The position numbers and the translations under genes are program-made. From Streptomyces marinisediminis (GTDB lineage: Bacteria; Actinomycetota; Actinomycetes; Streptomycetales; Streptomycetaceae), in NCBI RefSeq assembly GCF_026262575.1, contig NZ_JAPKFL010000004.1, positions 62,001 through 126,000 of the forward strand: a DNA stretch of 64,000 nt. Direction: 5' to 3'. Below the pieces are notes generated by a model. That model ran no database searches. It saw only the letters and a list, made by a program, of their open reading frames with translations, and had not been told where the DNA came from. This document shows, in pieces, positions 27,622 through 37,082 of this stretch (positions are counted from its first letter, which is position 1; every line of letters begins with the position of its first letter).

Positions 27622-27991
27622 GCGCGGGCCGGGCGACCCACGGCTCAGGGCGACGCGGGGCTCAGGGTGACGCGGGGCTCACGGGGCCGCCGCGGGGCGG
27701 GCGCGCGCGGGGATGCGGCGCGCGGTCGCGGGAGTCCGCGGGCCGGCGCTCGCGGTGTGGAAGGCGTGGCGGCCCGCCGACCTGGGAATGCCAGGGTCCC
27801 GACGCCCGTTACACTCGAGGTACCCAAACCGGAACCAACCCTGCCTGACGCAGAACTGGCGCCCCCGGACGGCGCGAGGCGCATCCGACGCCCGCATGCC
27901 GACGGCGTCGCGCGCGAGTGGACAGTTCTCGGTGCGCACGGCCCGCAACCAGGGGCCGCGGCGTGCTACCAGGCGGCAGAAAGGCCCGGCC
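27622..27991. other. intergenic stretch, short tandem repeat
   Basis: No gene supported. Near 27642-27690 a GGCTCAGGGYGACGCG unit occurs twice and then partially again. The remainder leads up to the MFS gene; the MFS frame is open throughout but has poor protein character before 27992. Confidence 0.3.
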
Positions 27992-29260
27992 GTGGCCTCC
28001 CAGCCCGGCTACCGTCAGCTCTTCCGCACTCCTGGTGCCTGGTCCTTCGTGCTGCCCGGCTTCCTGGCCCGCCAGCCGTTCGCGATGCTGACGATCGGCA
28101 TCGTCCTCCTCGTGCAGCACACCACCGGTTCGTTCGGTGCCGCCGGCGCCGTGTCGGCCGCCACCGGCGTCGCGATGGCCCTGTGCGCCCCGCAGGCCGG
28201 ACGCCTGGCCGACCGGTTCGGGCAGCGCACCGTCCTGGTCCCCGGCGCGCTGCTGCACGCCGCCGCCGTCGGCGCGCTCATCACCCTCGCGCTGGTCGGG
28301 GCGCCGCTGTGGGCGCTGCTGCTGACCGCCGTCCCCGCCGGTGCCACGGTGCCGCAGGTCGGCCCGATGGTGCGGGCGCGCTGGGCGCACCGGCTGGACG
28401 GCGGGCCCCTGCTGCCGACGGCCGCCGCCTTCGAGTCCGTCACCGACGAGTTCACCTTCGTCGTCGGCCCCGTGCTGGCCACCGCCCTGTGCACCGGCGT
28501 GCACCCGGCCGCCGGACTGCTCGCCGAGGCCGCGCTGACCGTGCTCGGCGGGCTGCTGTTCGCCGCGCAGACCCGCACCGCGCCGCCCGCCCACCGCGAC
28601 CTGTCCGGCACCACCGGACGCCGGGCCTCGGCCCTGTCCGTGCCGGGCGTCCGCGTGCTGATCCCGGCGTTCCTGGGCATCGGCGCCGTGTTCGGCGGCA
28701 TGCAGGTGTCGCTGACGGCGTTCACCCAGGCCATCGGGCACCCCGGCGCCAACGGCCTGCTCTACGGCGTCTTCGCGGGCGGCAACATGCTCGCCGGCGT
28801 CGCGTGCGGCGTGATCGCCTGGCGCTCGGCCGCGCACCGCCGGCTGCCGGTCGCCTACGCGGCGCTGGCCCTCGTCACGGTCCCCCTGTGGTTCGCCGCC
28901 ACGGCCGGGTACGCGCCGCTGCTGGGCGCGGTGGGCCTGCTCGTGGGCCTCGCCGTCGCACCCGCGATGATCACCGGGTTCACGCTGGTGGAGCGGCTGG
29001 TGCCCGCGGGCGCCCGAACGGAGGCGTTCACCTGGCTGACCGGCTCCGTGGCGCTGGGACAGGCCGTCGCGGCGACCTCCGCCGGGCAGCTCGCCGACGC
29101 GTTCGGAGCCGCCGCCGGCTTCACCGTCCCGCTCGTCGGCACGGCCCTGGCGGCGCTGGCCGTCGGCCTGCTGCGCGGCCGGCTGGCCCCGCGGGCGGAC
29201 GCCGAGGGCCGCGTGGTGGCGCGTGGCGCCGGTCACCGCGTGCCTGCCGCAGTGGACTAA
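27992..29260 (+). CDS. MFS transporter
   Basis: 422 residues, about 12 membrane helices: LPGFLARQPFAMLTIGIVLLV at the start and the MFS A-like motif GRLADRFGQR between helices 2 and 3. A basic/Ala-rich central loop (TGRRASALSVPGVRVL) separates the halves. FESVTDEFTFVVGP lies in helix 5. The GTG at 27992 has AAAGG upstream; earlier in-frame starts would add an Arg-rich leader. A drug or metabolite exporter by family; no linked regulator is seen. Confidence 0.85.
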   Translation: MASQPGYRQLFRTPGAWSFVLPGFLARQPFAMLTIGIVLLVQHTTGSFGAAGAVSAATGVAMALCAPQAGRLADRFGQRTVLVPGALLHAAAVGALITLALVGAPLWALLLTAVPAGATVPQVGPMVRARWAHRLDGGPLLPTAAAFESVTDEFTFVVGPVLATALCTGVHPAAGLLAEAALTVLGGLLFAAQTRTAPPAHRDLSGTTGRRASALSVPGVRVLIPAFLGIGAVFGGMQVSLTAFTQAIGHPGANGLLYGVFAGGNMLAGVACGVIAWRSAAHRRLPVAYAALALVTVPLWFAATAGYAPLLGAVGLLVGLAVAPAMITGFTLVERLVPAGARTEAFTWLTGSVALGQAVAATSAGQLADAFGAAAGFTVPLVGTALAALAVGLLRGRLAPRADAEGRVVARGAGHRVPAAVD

Positions 29261-29326
29261 GGCGCGGGAATGCTGCACCATGGAGCGTCGTTAGCACTCC
29301 ACAAGGACGAGTGCCAGGAGGAGCAA

Positions 29327-29710
29327 GTGCCGACCTACCAGTACCAGTGCACCGAGTGCGGCGAGGGCCTCGAGGCGGTGCAGAAGTTCACCGACGACTC
29401 CCTCACGGAGTGCCCGAGCTGCGACGGCCGTCTGAAGAAGGTGTTCTCCGCGGTCGGCATCGTCTTCAAGGGCTCCGGCTTCTACCGCAACGACAGCCGC
29501 GGCTCCTCGTCGGGCGGCAGCTCGGCCGGTGGCGGCTCGTCGTCGGGCGGCTCGTCGTCCTCCTCCTCGCCCTCGTCCTCGTCGGGCACGAGCGGCTCCT
29601 CCGACTCGTCCGGCTCGTCCGGCTCCGCGAAGAGCGAGGGCAAGAGCGGCGGCTCCGGCGGCAGCGCCAAGAGCGACTCCGCGAAGCCCGCCGCCGCCCC
29701 GGCCTCCTGA
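29327..29710 (+). CDS. FmdB-family zinc ribbon protein
   Basis: 127 residues. An N-terminal FmdB zinc ribbon (PTYQYQCTECGEGLE...ECPSCDGRLKKVFS) carries two CxxC knuckles. A GVIFKGSGFY-like element follows (IVFKGSGFYRND), then a long low-complexity Ser/Gly tail. The GTG start has GGAGGAG 5 nt upstream. The family is of unknown function, with regulatory roles proposed. A strong terminator follows. Confidence 0.88.
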   Translation: MPTYQYQCTECGEGLEAVQKFTDDSLTECPSCDGRLKKVFSAVGIVFKGSGFYRNDSRGSSSGGSSAGGGSSSGGSSSSSSPSSSSGTSGSSDSSGSSGSAKSEGKSGGSGGSAKSDSAKPAAAPAS

Positions 29711-29740
29711 CGGCCGCACCGCCTGGGCTCGCACCACGTT

Positions 29741-29787
29741 CGGACGCGGTCCGCACCGGCTCACCGGCCGGGCGCGGACCGCGTCCG
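29741..29787. terminator. long terminator hairpin
   Basis: A 14-bp perfect inverted repeat (CGGACGCGGTCCGC / GCGGACCGCGTCCG) around a 19-nt loop, 30 bases after the FmdB stop. Confidence 0.75.
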
Positions 29788-29830
29788 GTTGTGTGCGGGG
29801 CGGGCGGGGTGCGCTGGGCGGGCGGCGCGG

Positions 29831-30018
29831 CGGGGGTGAGCGGCCCGGCGGGGGTGAGCGGCCCGGCGGGGCGCGCACGGTGTCGTGGGGGCTTCGGGTG
29901 CGGGGTGTCGGCGCGCTCGGGCCCGCCGTCAGCGGAGGTCGTGGACGAGCCGGGAGGGGCGGATTCGTCCGACTCTAACCGGTTCCGCCCGGCTTCATCC
30001 GGTTCCGCCCGGCTCCTC
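29831..30018. repeat. two short tandem repeats in a non-coding stretch
   Basis: The 610-base region between fmdB and the phosphorylase has no supported gene. It contains an 18-bp unit (CGGGGGTGAGCGGCCCGG) repeated at 29831-29848 and 29849-29866. A 20-bp unit beginning CCGGTTCCGCCCGGCT is repeated at 29979-29998 and 29999-30018. Confidence 0.55.
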
Positions 30019-30307
30019 CGGTGTCCCGCCGGACGCGGCGGTCCCGGCCGACGCGAGGGCGGCACGCCTTCGTGCGGCCTGCCCGTGGGCCGGCGCAGGT
30101 TCTCCCCGTGACCGCGGGCTGTGGGCGGTCACGGCGTCCGCCGGTGGCCGGGGGCCCGGCCCTCCCGCCGGTGTGGTGGCGTCGGCTCTCCTGCCCGTGG
30201 CGGTGACGGGGCCTGGCCCCGGCGCCCCGGTGGGACGGTACGCGGTTCCCGCCCGGTCGTCCCGGGAACCGGGCCGCCCGGCCCGGTCACCTCCTGACGG
30301 CCCGTTC

Positions 30308-30313
30308 TAGGGT
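30308..30313 (+). promoter_or_regulatory. -10 box for a leaderless phosphorylase gene
   Basis: TAGGGT ends 7 nt before the ATG at 30321 and no Shine-Dalgarno is present; this decides the start against the GTG at 30312. Confidence 0.6.
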
Positions 30314-30320
30314 GTGGCGC

Positions 30321-31160
30321 ATGAGTGGACTGGCGGCACAGGCGGAGATCGGCGTCATCGGCGGATCGGGCTTCTACTCGTTCCTGGAGGACGTCCAGGA
30401 GGTACGGGTGTCGACGCCGTACGGGGAACCCAGCGACGCGCTGTTCGTGGGCGAGCTGGCCGGGCGCCGGGTGGCGTTCCTGCCCCGGCACGGCCGCGAC
30501 CACCACCTGCCCCCGCACCGGATCAACTACCGGGCCAACCTGTGGGCGCTGCGCGCCGCGGGCGTGCGGCGCGTGCTGGGGCCGTGCGCCGTCGGAGGGC
30601 TCCAGGAGAAGTACGGGCCCGGCACGCTCGTCGTCCCCGACCAGCTCGTGGACCGCACGAAGGCGCGCGCCCAGTCCTACTTCGACGGCGAGGAGCGGGC
30701 CGACGGCGCCCGTCCGAAGGTGGTGCACGTGTCCTTCGCCGACCCGTACTGCGAGACGGGACGCGAGGCGGTGCTCGGCGCGGCGCGCGGACGCGGCTGG
30801 GAACCGGTGGACGGCGGCACGCTGGTCGTGGTGGAAGGGCCCCGGTTCTCCACCCGCGCGGAGTCGCGGTGGCACGCGGCGCAGGGCTGGGCGGTGGTCG
30901 GCATGACGGGCCACCCGGAGGCCGTGCTCGCCCGGGAACTGGGGCTCTGCTACAGCTCGCTCGCCCTCGTCACCGACCTCGACGCGGGCGCGGAGACGGG
31001 CGAGGGCGTCTCGCACGCCGAGGTGCTCGCGGTGTTCCGGCAGAACCTGACGCGGCTGCGCGACGTGCTCTTCGACGCCGTGGCGGCCCTGCCCACCGAG
31101 CGGACCTGCGACTGCGCGGACGCCCTGAACGGCGTGGAGCTGGGCATCGACCTGCCCTGA
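30321..31160 (+). CDS. mtnP: S-methyl-5'-thioadenosine phosphorylase
   Basis: 279 residues, PNP/MTAP family: AEIGVIGGSGFYSF, FLPRHGRDHHLPPHRINYRAN (phosphate/substrate site), VVVEGPRFSTRAES and the purine-recognising VTDLDAG. It cleaves methylthioadenosine to adenine and methylthioribose-1-phosphate in methionine salvage. A related specificity such as methylthioinosine phosphorylase cannot be excluded from sequence alone. Monocistronic and leaderless; followed at once by a tandem repeat. Confidence 0.9.
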   Translation: MSGLAAQAEIGVIGGSGFYSFLEDVQEVRVSTPYGEPSDALFVGELAGRRVAFLPRHGRDHHLPPHRINYRANLWALRAAGVRRVLGPCAVGGLQEKYGPGTLVVPDQLVDRTKARAQSYFDGEERADGARPKVVHVSFADPYCETGREAVLGAARGRGWEPVDGGTLVVVEGPRFSTRAESRWHAAQGWAVVGMTGHPEAVLARELGLCYSSLALVTDLDAGAETGEGVSHAEVLAVFRQNLTRLRDVLFDAVAALPTERTCDCADALNGVELGIDLP

Positions 31161-31183
31161 ACGGCGACGGGACGGCGGCGGGC

Positions 31184-31274
31184 GGGCCGCGTGGCGCACG
31201 GGCCGCGTGGCGCACGGGCCGGTGGCGCACGGGCCGGTGGCGCACGGGCCGGTGGCGCGCGGGCCGCGTGGCCC
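31184..31274. repeat. tandem repeat, six 15/16-bp units
   Basis: Units beginning GGGCCG(C)GTGGCGCAC run at 31184, 31200, 31216, 31231, 31246 and 31261; the first two are 16 bp, the next three 15 bp, and the last is degenerate. It starts 23 bases after the mtnP stop and ends just before two DnaA-box-like sites. Confidence 0.85.
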
Positions 31275-31283
31275 GACGCCGTG

Positions 31284-31310
31284 TTGTCCACAACCCGTGA
31301 GTTGTCCACA
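31284..31310 (+). promoter_or_regulatory. pair of DnaA-box-like sites
   Basis: TTGTCCACA, matching the strong Streptomyces DnaA box, occurs at 31284-31292 and 31302-31310 in the same orientation, 18 bp apart. They lie upstream of the RcpC-like gene and next to the tandem repeat. No other DnaA-box cluster was seen nearby, so this is not an origin in itself. Confidence 0.6.
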
Positions 31311-31401
31311 GGCGCAAGCGGGATCTTGCGGAACGCGGCACCGTGGTGTGCGCCCGGGGCCTCCGGGCGGTCCGCTCCCCCAGCCGTGAGGCGGTGCGTC
31401 G

Positions 31402-32133
31402 ATGTCCGCTCCTTCAGCCTGGCCACGTGACGACGGCCCGCTGTTCGGCGTCGCTCCTTCGAGCGGCGCCCCGGCGGAGCCCGTGCCACCGGGTGCGTCC
31501 CCTCCCCCGGCGCCGCCCCGCCACGCCGCCACGGGGCAACCACCGCCGGAGGTGGCCGTGCCGCCCCCGGTGCCGGTCCCGCAGTTCGACCCGGTGTGGC
31601 CCGGGGGCGTCCTGCGCCAGCGGGCGCGCGGTGCGCTGCGGCGGGTCCGGCGTGCCGCGGGCGTGGCGCTCGCCCTCACCGCGCTCGCTCTCGGAGCTCT
31701 GGGCTGGGTGGGGCCGCCGGGGCCTTCGGTGGCCGCCGTGGAGCCGCGGGGCGGCACCGGCCCCGGCGAGGCCCGGGACACCGGGCCGCCGGCGCGCGGT
31801 GACACACCCCGGGCTGCCGGGGCGGAGCGCGTCCGGGCTCCGGTGCGCCTCGCCGACCGGGCGGTCGCCGCCCTGCTGCGCCCGGGCGACCGGGTGGACG
31901 TGGTGGCCGCCGCCCCGCACGACGGCCTGGCCGCCGAGCCCGGCCCGGCCCGCGTCCTGGCCCGGCGGGCCACCGTGGCGCAGATTCCGGGGCGCCGGGC
32001 GGCCGAGGGCGAGGACGCGCCGCCACCGGGCGCCGAACAGGGGGCCCTGGTGGTGCTGTCGGTGCCGCCCGGCACGGCCGCGCGGCTCGCCGGAGCCGCC
32101 GCCCACGCGCCGCTGGCGGTGACGCTGTGGTGA
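31402..32133 (+). CDS. membrane-anchored RcpC/CpaB-like protein
   Basis: 243 residues. A Pro/Ala-rich cytoplasmic N-terminus (1-72) is followed by one membrane helix (VALALTALALGALGWVG, about 87-104). The external part contains RVRAPVRLADRAVAALLRPGDRVDVVAA, the RcpC/CpaB-type beta domain, ending in VLSVPPGTAARLAGAAAHAPLAVTLW. CpaB proteins belong to pilus assembly, but no other pilus genes are nearby, so the role here is open. About 195 bases upstream of mscL. Confidence 0.7.
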   Translation: MSAPSAWPRDDGPLFGVAPSSGAPAEPVPPGASPPPAPPRHAATGQPPPEVAVPPPVPVPQFDPVWPGGVLRQRARGALRRVRRAAGVALALTALALGALGWVGPPGPSVAAVEPRGGTGPGEARDTGPPARGDTPRAAGAERVRAPVRLADRAVAALLRPGDRVDVVAAAPHDGLAAEPGPARVLARRATVAQIPGRRAAEGEDAPPPGAEQGALVVLSVPPGTAARLAGAAAHAPLAVTLW

Positions 32134-32328
32134 GCGGCGGGGCGACGGCACGCGCGCGCACGTCCCGCACACCTGCGCACAGGCCCGACCGTACGGGGTG
32201 CTCCGACTGGACAGCCGGTGCCGGGCTCGGGCAGCGTGCCCGGGGCGGCGTCACGGAACCGGGTCGTCCGGTGTCCTGCGCGCCGCTGCCCCGACCGTGG
32301 GCCCGGGCAGACGGAGAAAGGCAGTCCT

Positions 32329-32835
32329 TTGAGCGAGAAGCAGAGCGTCCTGGCGGGATTCAAGGCGTTCCTGATGCGGGGCAACGTGGTCGAACTGGCC
32401 GTTGCCGTCGTCATCGGGGCCGCGTTCACCAAGATCGTGACCGCCGTGGTCGAGGGGATCATCAATCCCGTCGTGGGTGCGATCGGCCCGAAGGACCTGG
32501 ACGCCTACCAGTTCTGCCTGAAGGGTCCCTGCGGGGTGGACGAGGCCACGGGGGAAGCGATCGGCATCGTGATCAAGTGGGGCTCGGTCCTCAGCGCCGC
32601 GCTCACCTTCGTGATCACCGCGGCCGTCGTCTACTTCCTGATGATCATGCCGCTGACCAAGTACAAGGCCCGGATGGACGCCCGCAAGCCGCTGGCCGAC
32701 ACCTCACCGGCCAAGACGGAGCTGGACGTGCTGACCGAGATCCGGGACACCCTGATCGCGCAGCGCACCGCAGCCGAACCCCGGACCGCGGCGGCCGTGG
32801 GCGGCCGGCGCGAGGGCGGCGGGCAGCCGGGCTGA
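32329..32835 (+). CDS. mscL: large-conductance mechanosensitive channel
   Basis: 168 residues. FKAFLMRGNVVELAVAVVIGAAFTKIV is the N-terminal helix plus TM1 with its pore glycines/alanines. A periplasmic loop with a Cys pair (FCLKGPCG) follows, then TM2 (LTFVITAAVVYFLMIMPL) and a C-terminal helix (KTELDVLTEIRDTLIAQR). It releases solutes under osmotic downshock. The start is TTG at 32329, with GAGAAAGG 8 nt upstream; earlier in-frame codons lack protein character. Confidence 0.93.
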   Translation: MSEKQSVLAGFKAFLMRGNVVELAVAVVIGAAFTKIVTAVVEGIINPVVGAIGPKDLDAYQFCLKGPCGVDEATGEAIGIVIKWGSVLSAALTFVITAAVVYFLMIMPLTKYKARMDARKPLADTSPAKTELDVLTEIRDTLIAQRTAAEPRTAAAVGGRREGGGQPG

Positions 32836-32949
32836 GCCATCGGGGGCGGCCCGGCGGCCTGCGGGCGGGCAGCCCGCTCGGCCCCGTTCCGCGCCTCCGC
32901 GCGCCCGTCCCGGCACCGACCGGGTGCGCCCGGCAGCCGGCGCACGGCG

Positions 32950-32976
32950 CGCACGTCTCGCACGTCGCGCACGTCT
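32950..32976. repeat. three 9-bp tandem units
   Basis: CGCACGTCT, CGCACGTCG, CGCACGTCT in a row, in the 195-base gap between the convergent mscL and the small gene at 33031. Confidence 0.6.
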
Positions 32977-33030
32977 CACCGGACGCGCCGTGGCCGCCGA
33001 ACGCCCGGCGCGGCCCCGCCGGGCCGGACA

Positions 33031-33222
33031 TCACAGGTGGTGCGGGGGCACATCGTCCAGGAACCGGGCCAGGTCCGCCGCCGCGTCCCCGGTCATGGCG
33101 GGCCGCTCGCCCCAGCCCCGGTCCGTGTCGTCCCCGGCCCGGCCGCTCAACGGGTCGTCGAAGACCAGCGCGGCCGCCGGATCGCGGGGCGCGGGCGCGG
33201 GGGTGTGCTGTGGTGCGGTCAT
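33031..33222 (-). CDS. small hypothetical protein coupled to AMP-binding protein
   Basis: 63 residues with an Asp-rich middle (FDDPLSGRAGDDTDRGWGERP) and a C-terminal helix (DAAADLARFLDDVPPHHL). Its ATG overlaps the stop of the AMP-binding protein gene (ATGA), so the two are translated together. No family recognised. Confidence 0.65.
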   Translation of the reverse strand: MTAPQHTPAPAPRDPAAALVFDDPLSGRAGDDTDRGWGERPAMTGDAAADLARFLDDVPPHHL

Positions 33223-33731
33223 GCCTTCAGGGTAGCCAGCGCCTCGTGCCACCACTGGTCGCGTCCCGGCGTCCACGGCACCGGCCCGCCGCTCTGATGC
33301 ACGACGAGCACGGAGCGGACGTTCGGGCAGTCGGCCAGCGCCCGGTCCAGTGTCCGCTTGGCCGCATACCGACGCCCGGCGCGCACCCCGGTGTCGGCGA
33401 CCACCAGCACCCCCGCGCCGGAGCGCTGCACGGCTTCCCGGAGCAGCAGCGCCGAGCCGTCCCACGGCAGGGTGACGCGCAGGGCGTCCATGCGGCCGCA
33501 CGCCATCGTCGTCACCACCGACTCCGGGCACATCGGCAGCAGCACGCCGACGCGTTCACCGGGCCGGACGCCCAGCCGGGACAGCGTGGCGGCGGCGCGC
33601 CGGGTCTGCTTGAGCAGCCGGGTGTGGACGTACTCCGCGGCGGGGGCCGGCGCCCGCGTCTGCCGCGGTCGGGGTGCGCGCGAGGGCGGGATGCGGCTGC
33701 TGAGGGAAAGGTGCTGTTGGTCGACCGACAT
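33219..33731 (-). CDS. AMP-binding (acyl-CoA synthetase-like) N-terminal domain protein
   Basis: 170 residues resembling only the first subdomain of acyl-CoA synthetases: RRAAATLSRLGVRPGERVGVLLPMCPESVVTTMACGRMDALRVTLPW, then GAGVLVVADTGVRAGRRYAAKRTLDRAL. The ATP-binding P-loop (SSGTTGxPK type) and the C-terminal lid are absent, so it cannot adenylate on its own. There is no sign of frameshift, and the gene is coupled to the next one, which argues for a real short protein rather than a wreck. Confidence 0.75.
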   Translation of the reverse strand: MSVDQQHLSLSSRIPPSRAPRPRQTRAPAPAAEYVHTRLLKQTRRAAATLSRLGVRPGERVGVLLPMCPESVVTTMACGRMDALRVTLPWDGSALLLREAVQRSGAGVLVVADTGVRAGRRYAAKRTLDRALADCPNVRSVLVVHQSGGPVPWTPGRDQWWHEALATLKA

Positions 33732-33864
33732 GTGTAGCAGCCTGCTGCGAGGCCATGAACGTCCGATCAACGTTCGCTGTACGCGCCCGGTGCGGGCCTG
33801 CGGGCGGTGCGCGGGACGCCGACCGAGCACGCCCCCGGGCCTGGCCGCCTGGTAAGTATGGGCC

Positions 33865-34917
33865 GTGGCTGAGGACAGGCAGGAGACGGCGCACGGCGGC
33901 ACGGCGTCCGCCACGGACACGCTGGCCGCGGTGCCCGGCATGCGGGTCGGGCACGCCCAGCGGGCCGGGGACGGATGGCTGACGGGGACGACGGTCGTGC
34001 TGGCGCCCCCCGGTGGCGCGGTCGCCGCGGTGGACGTGCGCGGCGGCGGCCCGGGCACCCGGGAGACCGACGCGCTGGACCCGCGCAACCTGGTGGAGCG
34101 GATCGACGCCGTCGTCCTCACCGGGGGCAGCGCGTTCGGGCTCGACGCCGCCTCCGGCGTGATGCGTTGGCTGGAGGAGCGGGGCCGGGGCGTGCCGGTG
34201 GGTCCGGACCCGGCGCAGGTGGTGCCGGTGGTACCGGCGGCCTGCGTGTTCGACCTGGGCCGGGGCGGTGACTGGCACGCACGTCCCGATGCCGCGCTCG
34301 GCCGGGCCGCCGCCGAGGCCGCGCACGCGCACGGCGACCGGGTGCGGGAGGGCAACGTCGGCGCGGGCACCGGGGCGGTGGCCGGAGGGCTGAAGGGCGG
34401 TGTGGGCACGGCCGCCACGGTCCTGCCGGACGGGGTCACCGTCGCGGCGCTCGCCGTGGTGAACGCCGTCGGCTCGGTACTCGACCCGGGCACGGGCGCG
34501 CTCTACGGCGAGCTGGCGATGGGGCGGGTCGCGGTGCCGGACGCGGCGCGGCACGCGGTCGCGCGCGAGCGGATCGCCCGGGCGCGGGAGGCGCTGGGCG
34601 TGCCGCCGCTCAACACCACCCTCGCCGTGGTCGCCACCGACGCGGCGTTGGGCCCGGCACAGGCCCAGAAGCTCGCCGGGACGGCGCACGACGGGCTCGC
34701 CCGCGCGGTGCGCCCGGTGCACCTGATGCACGACGGCGACACCGTCTTCGCCCTGGCCACCGGCGCGCGGCCGGTCGCGCTGCCGGGGCTGAACGACGTC
34801 CTGGCCGCCGGGGCCGACGCGGTGACCCGCGCCGTGGTGAAGGCGGTGCTGGCGGCCGGGACCGTCAGCACGCCGGTCGGGGAGTTCCCCGCCTACCGCG
34901 ATCTGTACGGCCGCTGA
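33865..34917 (+). CDS. P1 (S58) family peptidase
   Basis: 350 residues, DmpA/NylC-like N-terminal nucleophile hydrolase: VLTGGSAFGLDAASGVMRWLEERGRG, EGNVGAGTGAVAGGLKGGVG and PPLNTTLAVVATDAAL, where self-cleavage before the first Thr of NTT would create the nucleophile. Relatives are aminopeptidases or oligoamide hydrolases. GTG start shortly after a TAAGTA -10-like box, so perhaps leaderless. The 286 bases downstream, up to hrdD, hold no gene. Confidence 0.88.
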   Translation: MAEDRQETAHGGTASATDTLAAVPGMRVGHAQRAGDGWLTGTTVVLAPPGGAVAAVDVRGGGPGTRETDALDPRNLVERIDAVVLTGGSAFGLDAASGVMRWLEERGRGVPVGPDPAQVVPVVPAACVFDLGRGGDWHARPDAALGRAAAEAAHAHGDRVREGNVGAGTGAVAGGLKGGVGTAATVLPDGVTVAALAVVNAVGSVLDPGTGALYGELAMGRVAVPDAARHAVARERIARAREALGVPPLNTTLAVVATDAALGPAQAQKLAGTAHDGLARAVRPVHLMHDGDTVFALATGARPVALPGLNDVLAAGADAVTRAVVKAVLAAGTVSTPVGEFPAYRDLYGR

Positions 34918-35203
34918 CGCCACACGGCCCCAGCAGGCCGTCGCGGCGCCGTCCGCCCGGGTCACGGCATCCGTGCGCGGGGGCTGCCCACCGGCGCTCC
35001 GTTCAGCGCCGGCGCCCACCCCCGCGCTGACCAGCGTGCCCGCGGAGCCGCCGCCGCTACGGCGGCGGTCGGCCGAGGAGCCGGGCGGCGAGCACCCCGC
35101 CGGTGCGCAGCGCCCCGCGTGGCGCCGAAGGCCCTGGTGAACGCACCGGTGCGGGCACCCGCCGCCGCGCTGCGCGCCGACCCGGCACAGCGCCGGTCGC
35201 GCG

Positions 35204-36211
<1,008 letters not shown>

Positions 36212-37082
36212 GCGCTCTCCCTTGCGTGTGATCACTTACTGGTCGGTGGCGGACCGGATGACCCCTGGCGAATGACGCCCGGAGCGCCGTCCTCCCTGAC
36301 CGGGTAACCGTTTCCGAACGTCTCAACGAGTCGAATCCGGACAGAATTCCCAATGCGCCCCGCCCAGTTGTCGATCATGCAGTACCCTGTCCACCCACAC
36401 CCGCGGCAGGCGACTGTGCGGTCTGCGTCAGAACCCCAGGTCACAGCGGGGGAACGAGCCCACCGGCCGCCGCGGGCCACCCACCCACCCGCCTGCCTCG
36501 CTGAGACGGTGATCACACTTCACCGCCCACCCGAGCGAGGGCTCGCACCGCTTTCACCCCCCATAGACGGCCCCACGCCCCCGCTGGTTGCGACGCAGCG
36601 GTACCCGCCCGGAACCCCCGCGCCCCCACGGCCCCGGTGGGCGGTCCCCAGCCCGATCCCCGACCCATCCGGGAACGGATCGGCCCGAGCCTCACCAGCC
36701 CGGAGACGGACCGGCCTGGGAGCCGAGCCGACCAGCCCCAGACCGGACAGCCCGGCGACGACCGCCCCGGCGCCCGGACCCGGGCGGTTGCCAGGCCCAC
36801 GCGGGCGAGGCGGAACCGCCCCGCCCGCGGCCCCGGGGCCGCGCGCCTCCCGCGCCGGCCCGCCCCGGCCCGCTCCGGGACGGCGCCCGTACGGCAGGCC
36901 ACCGCCCGGTGAACGCCGTCGGACGGGCCGCGTCGCGATCCCCAGTTCCCCGCCCGCGAACCCCTATGTCCACACCCCGCGCCTCGCCACGCCGCCCGGC
37001 GTCCGAGAACGGTGGGACACCAGGACGCCCGCGCTCGGCCGCGTCCGGCAGCCCCAGGCCGCAACGGGAAGCGAGACGCACC
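36212..37082. other. long intergenic region upstream of hrdD
   Basis: Contains the hrdD leader and promoter at the left. The remainder (about 36360-37080) is Pro/Arg-coding GC-rich sequence in all frames with no ribosome site or recognisable protein, so no gene is called. The last bases lead into the acyltransferase gene. Confidence 0.4.
36325..36350 (-). promoter_or_regulatory. sigma-R-type promoter of hrdD
   Basis: On minus GGAAT (36346-36350) and GTT (36325-36327) are separated by exactly 18 bases, the GGAAT-N18-GTT consensus of the thiol-stress sigma factor SigR. A SigR-dependent hrdD promoter is known in S. coelicolor. Confidence 0.75.

Noticed and set aside
31184..31274. CRISPR array
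   Set aside because: Units are contiguous with no unique spacers and no cas genes; it is a simple tandem repeat.
31284..31310. Chromosomal or plasmid replication origin
   Set aside because: Only two DnaA boxes, no AT-rich unwinding region, and no replication genes beside them.
36353..37082. Plus-strand extension of the acyltransferase frames toward hrdD
   Set aside because: Pro/Arg/Gly-biased in every frame, no ribosome site, no family resemblance.
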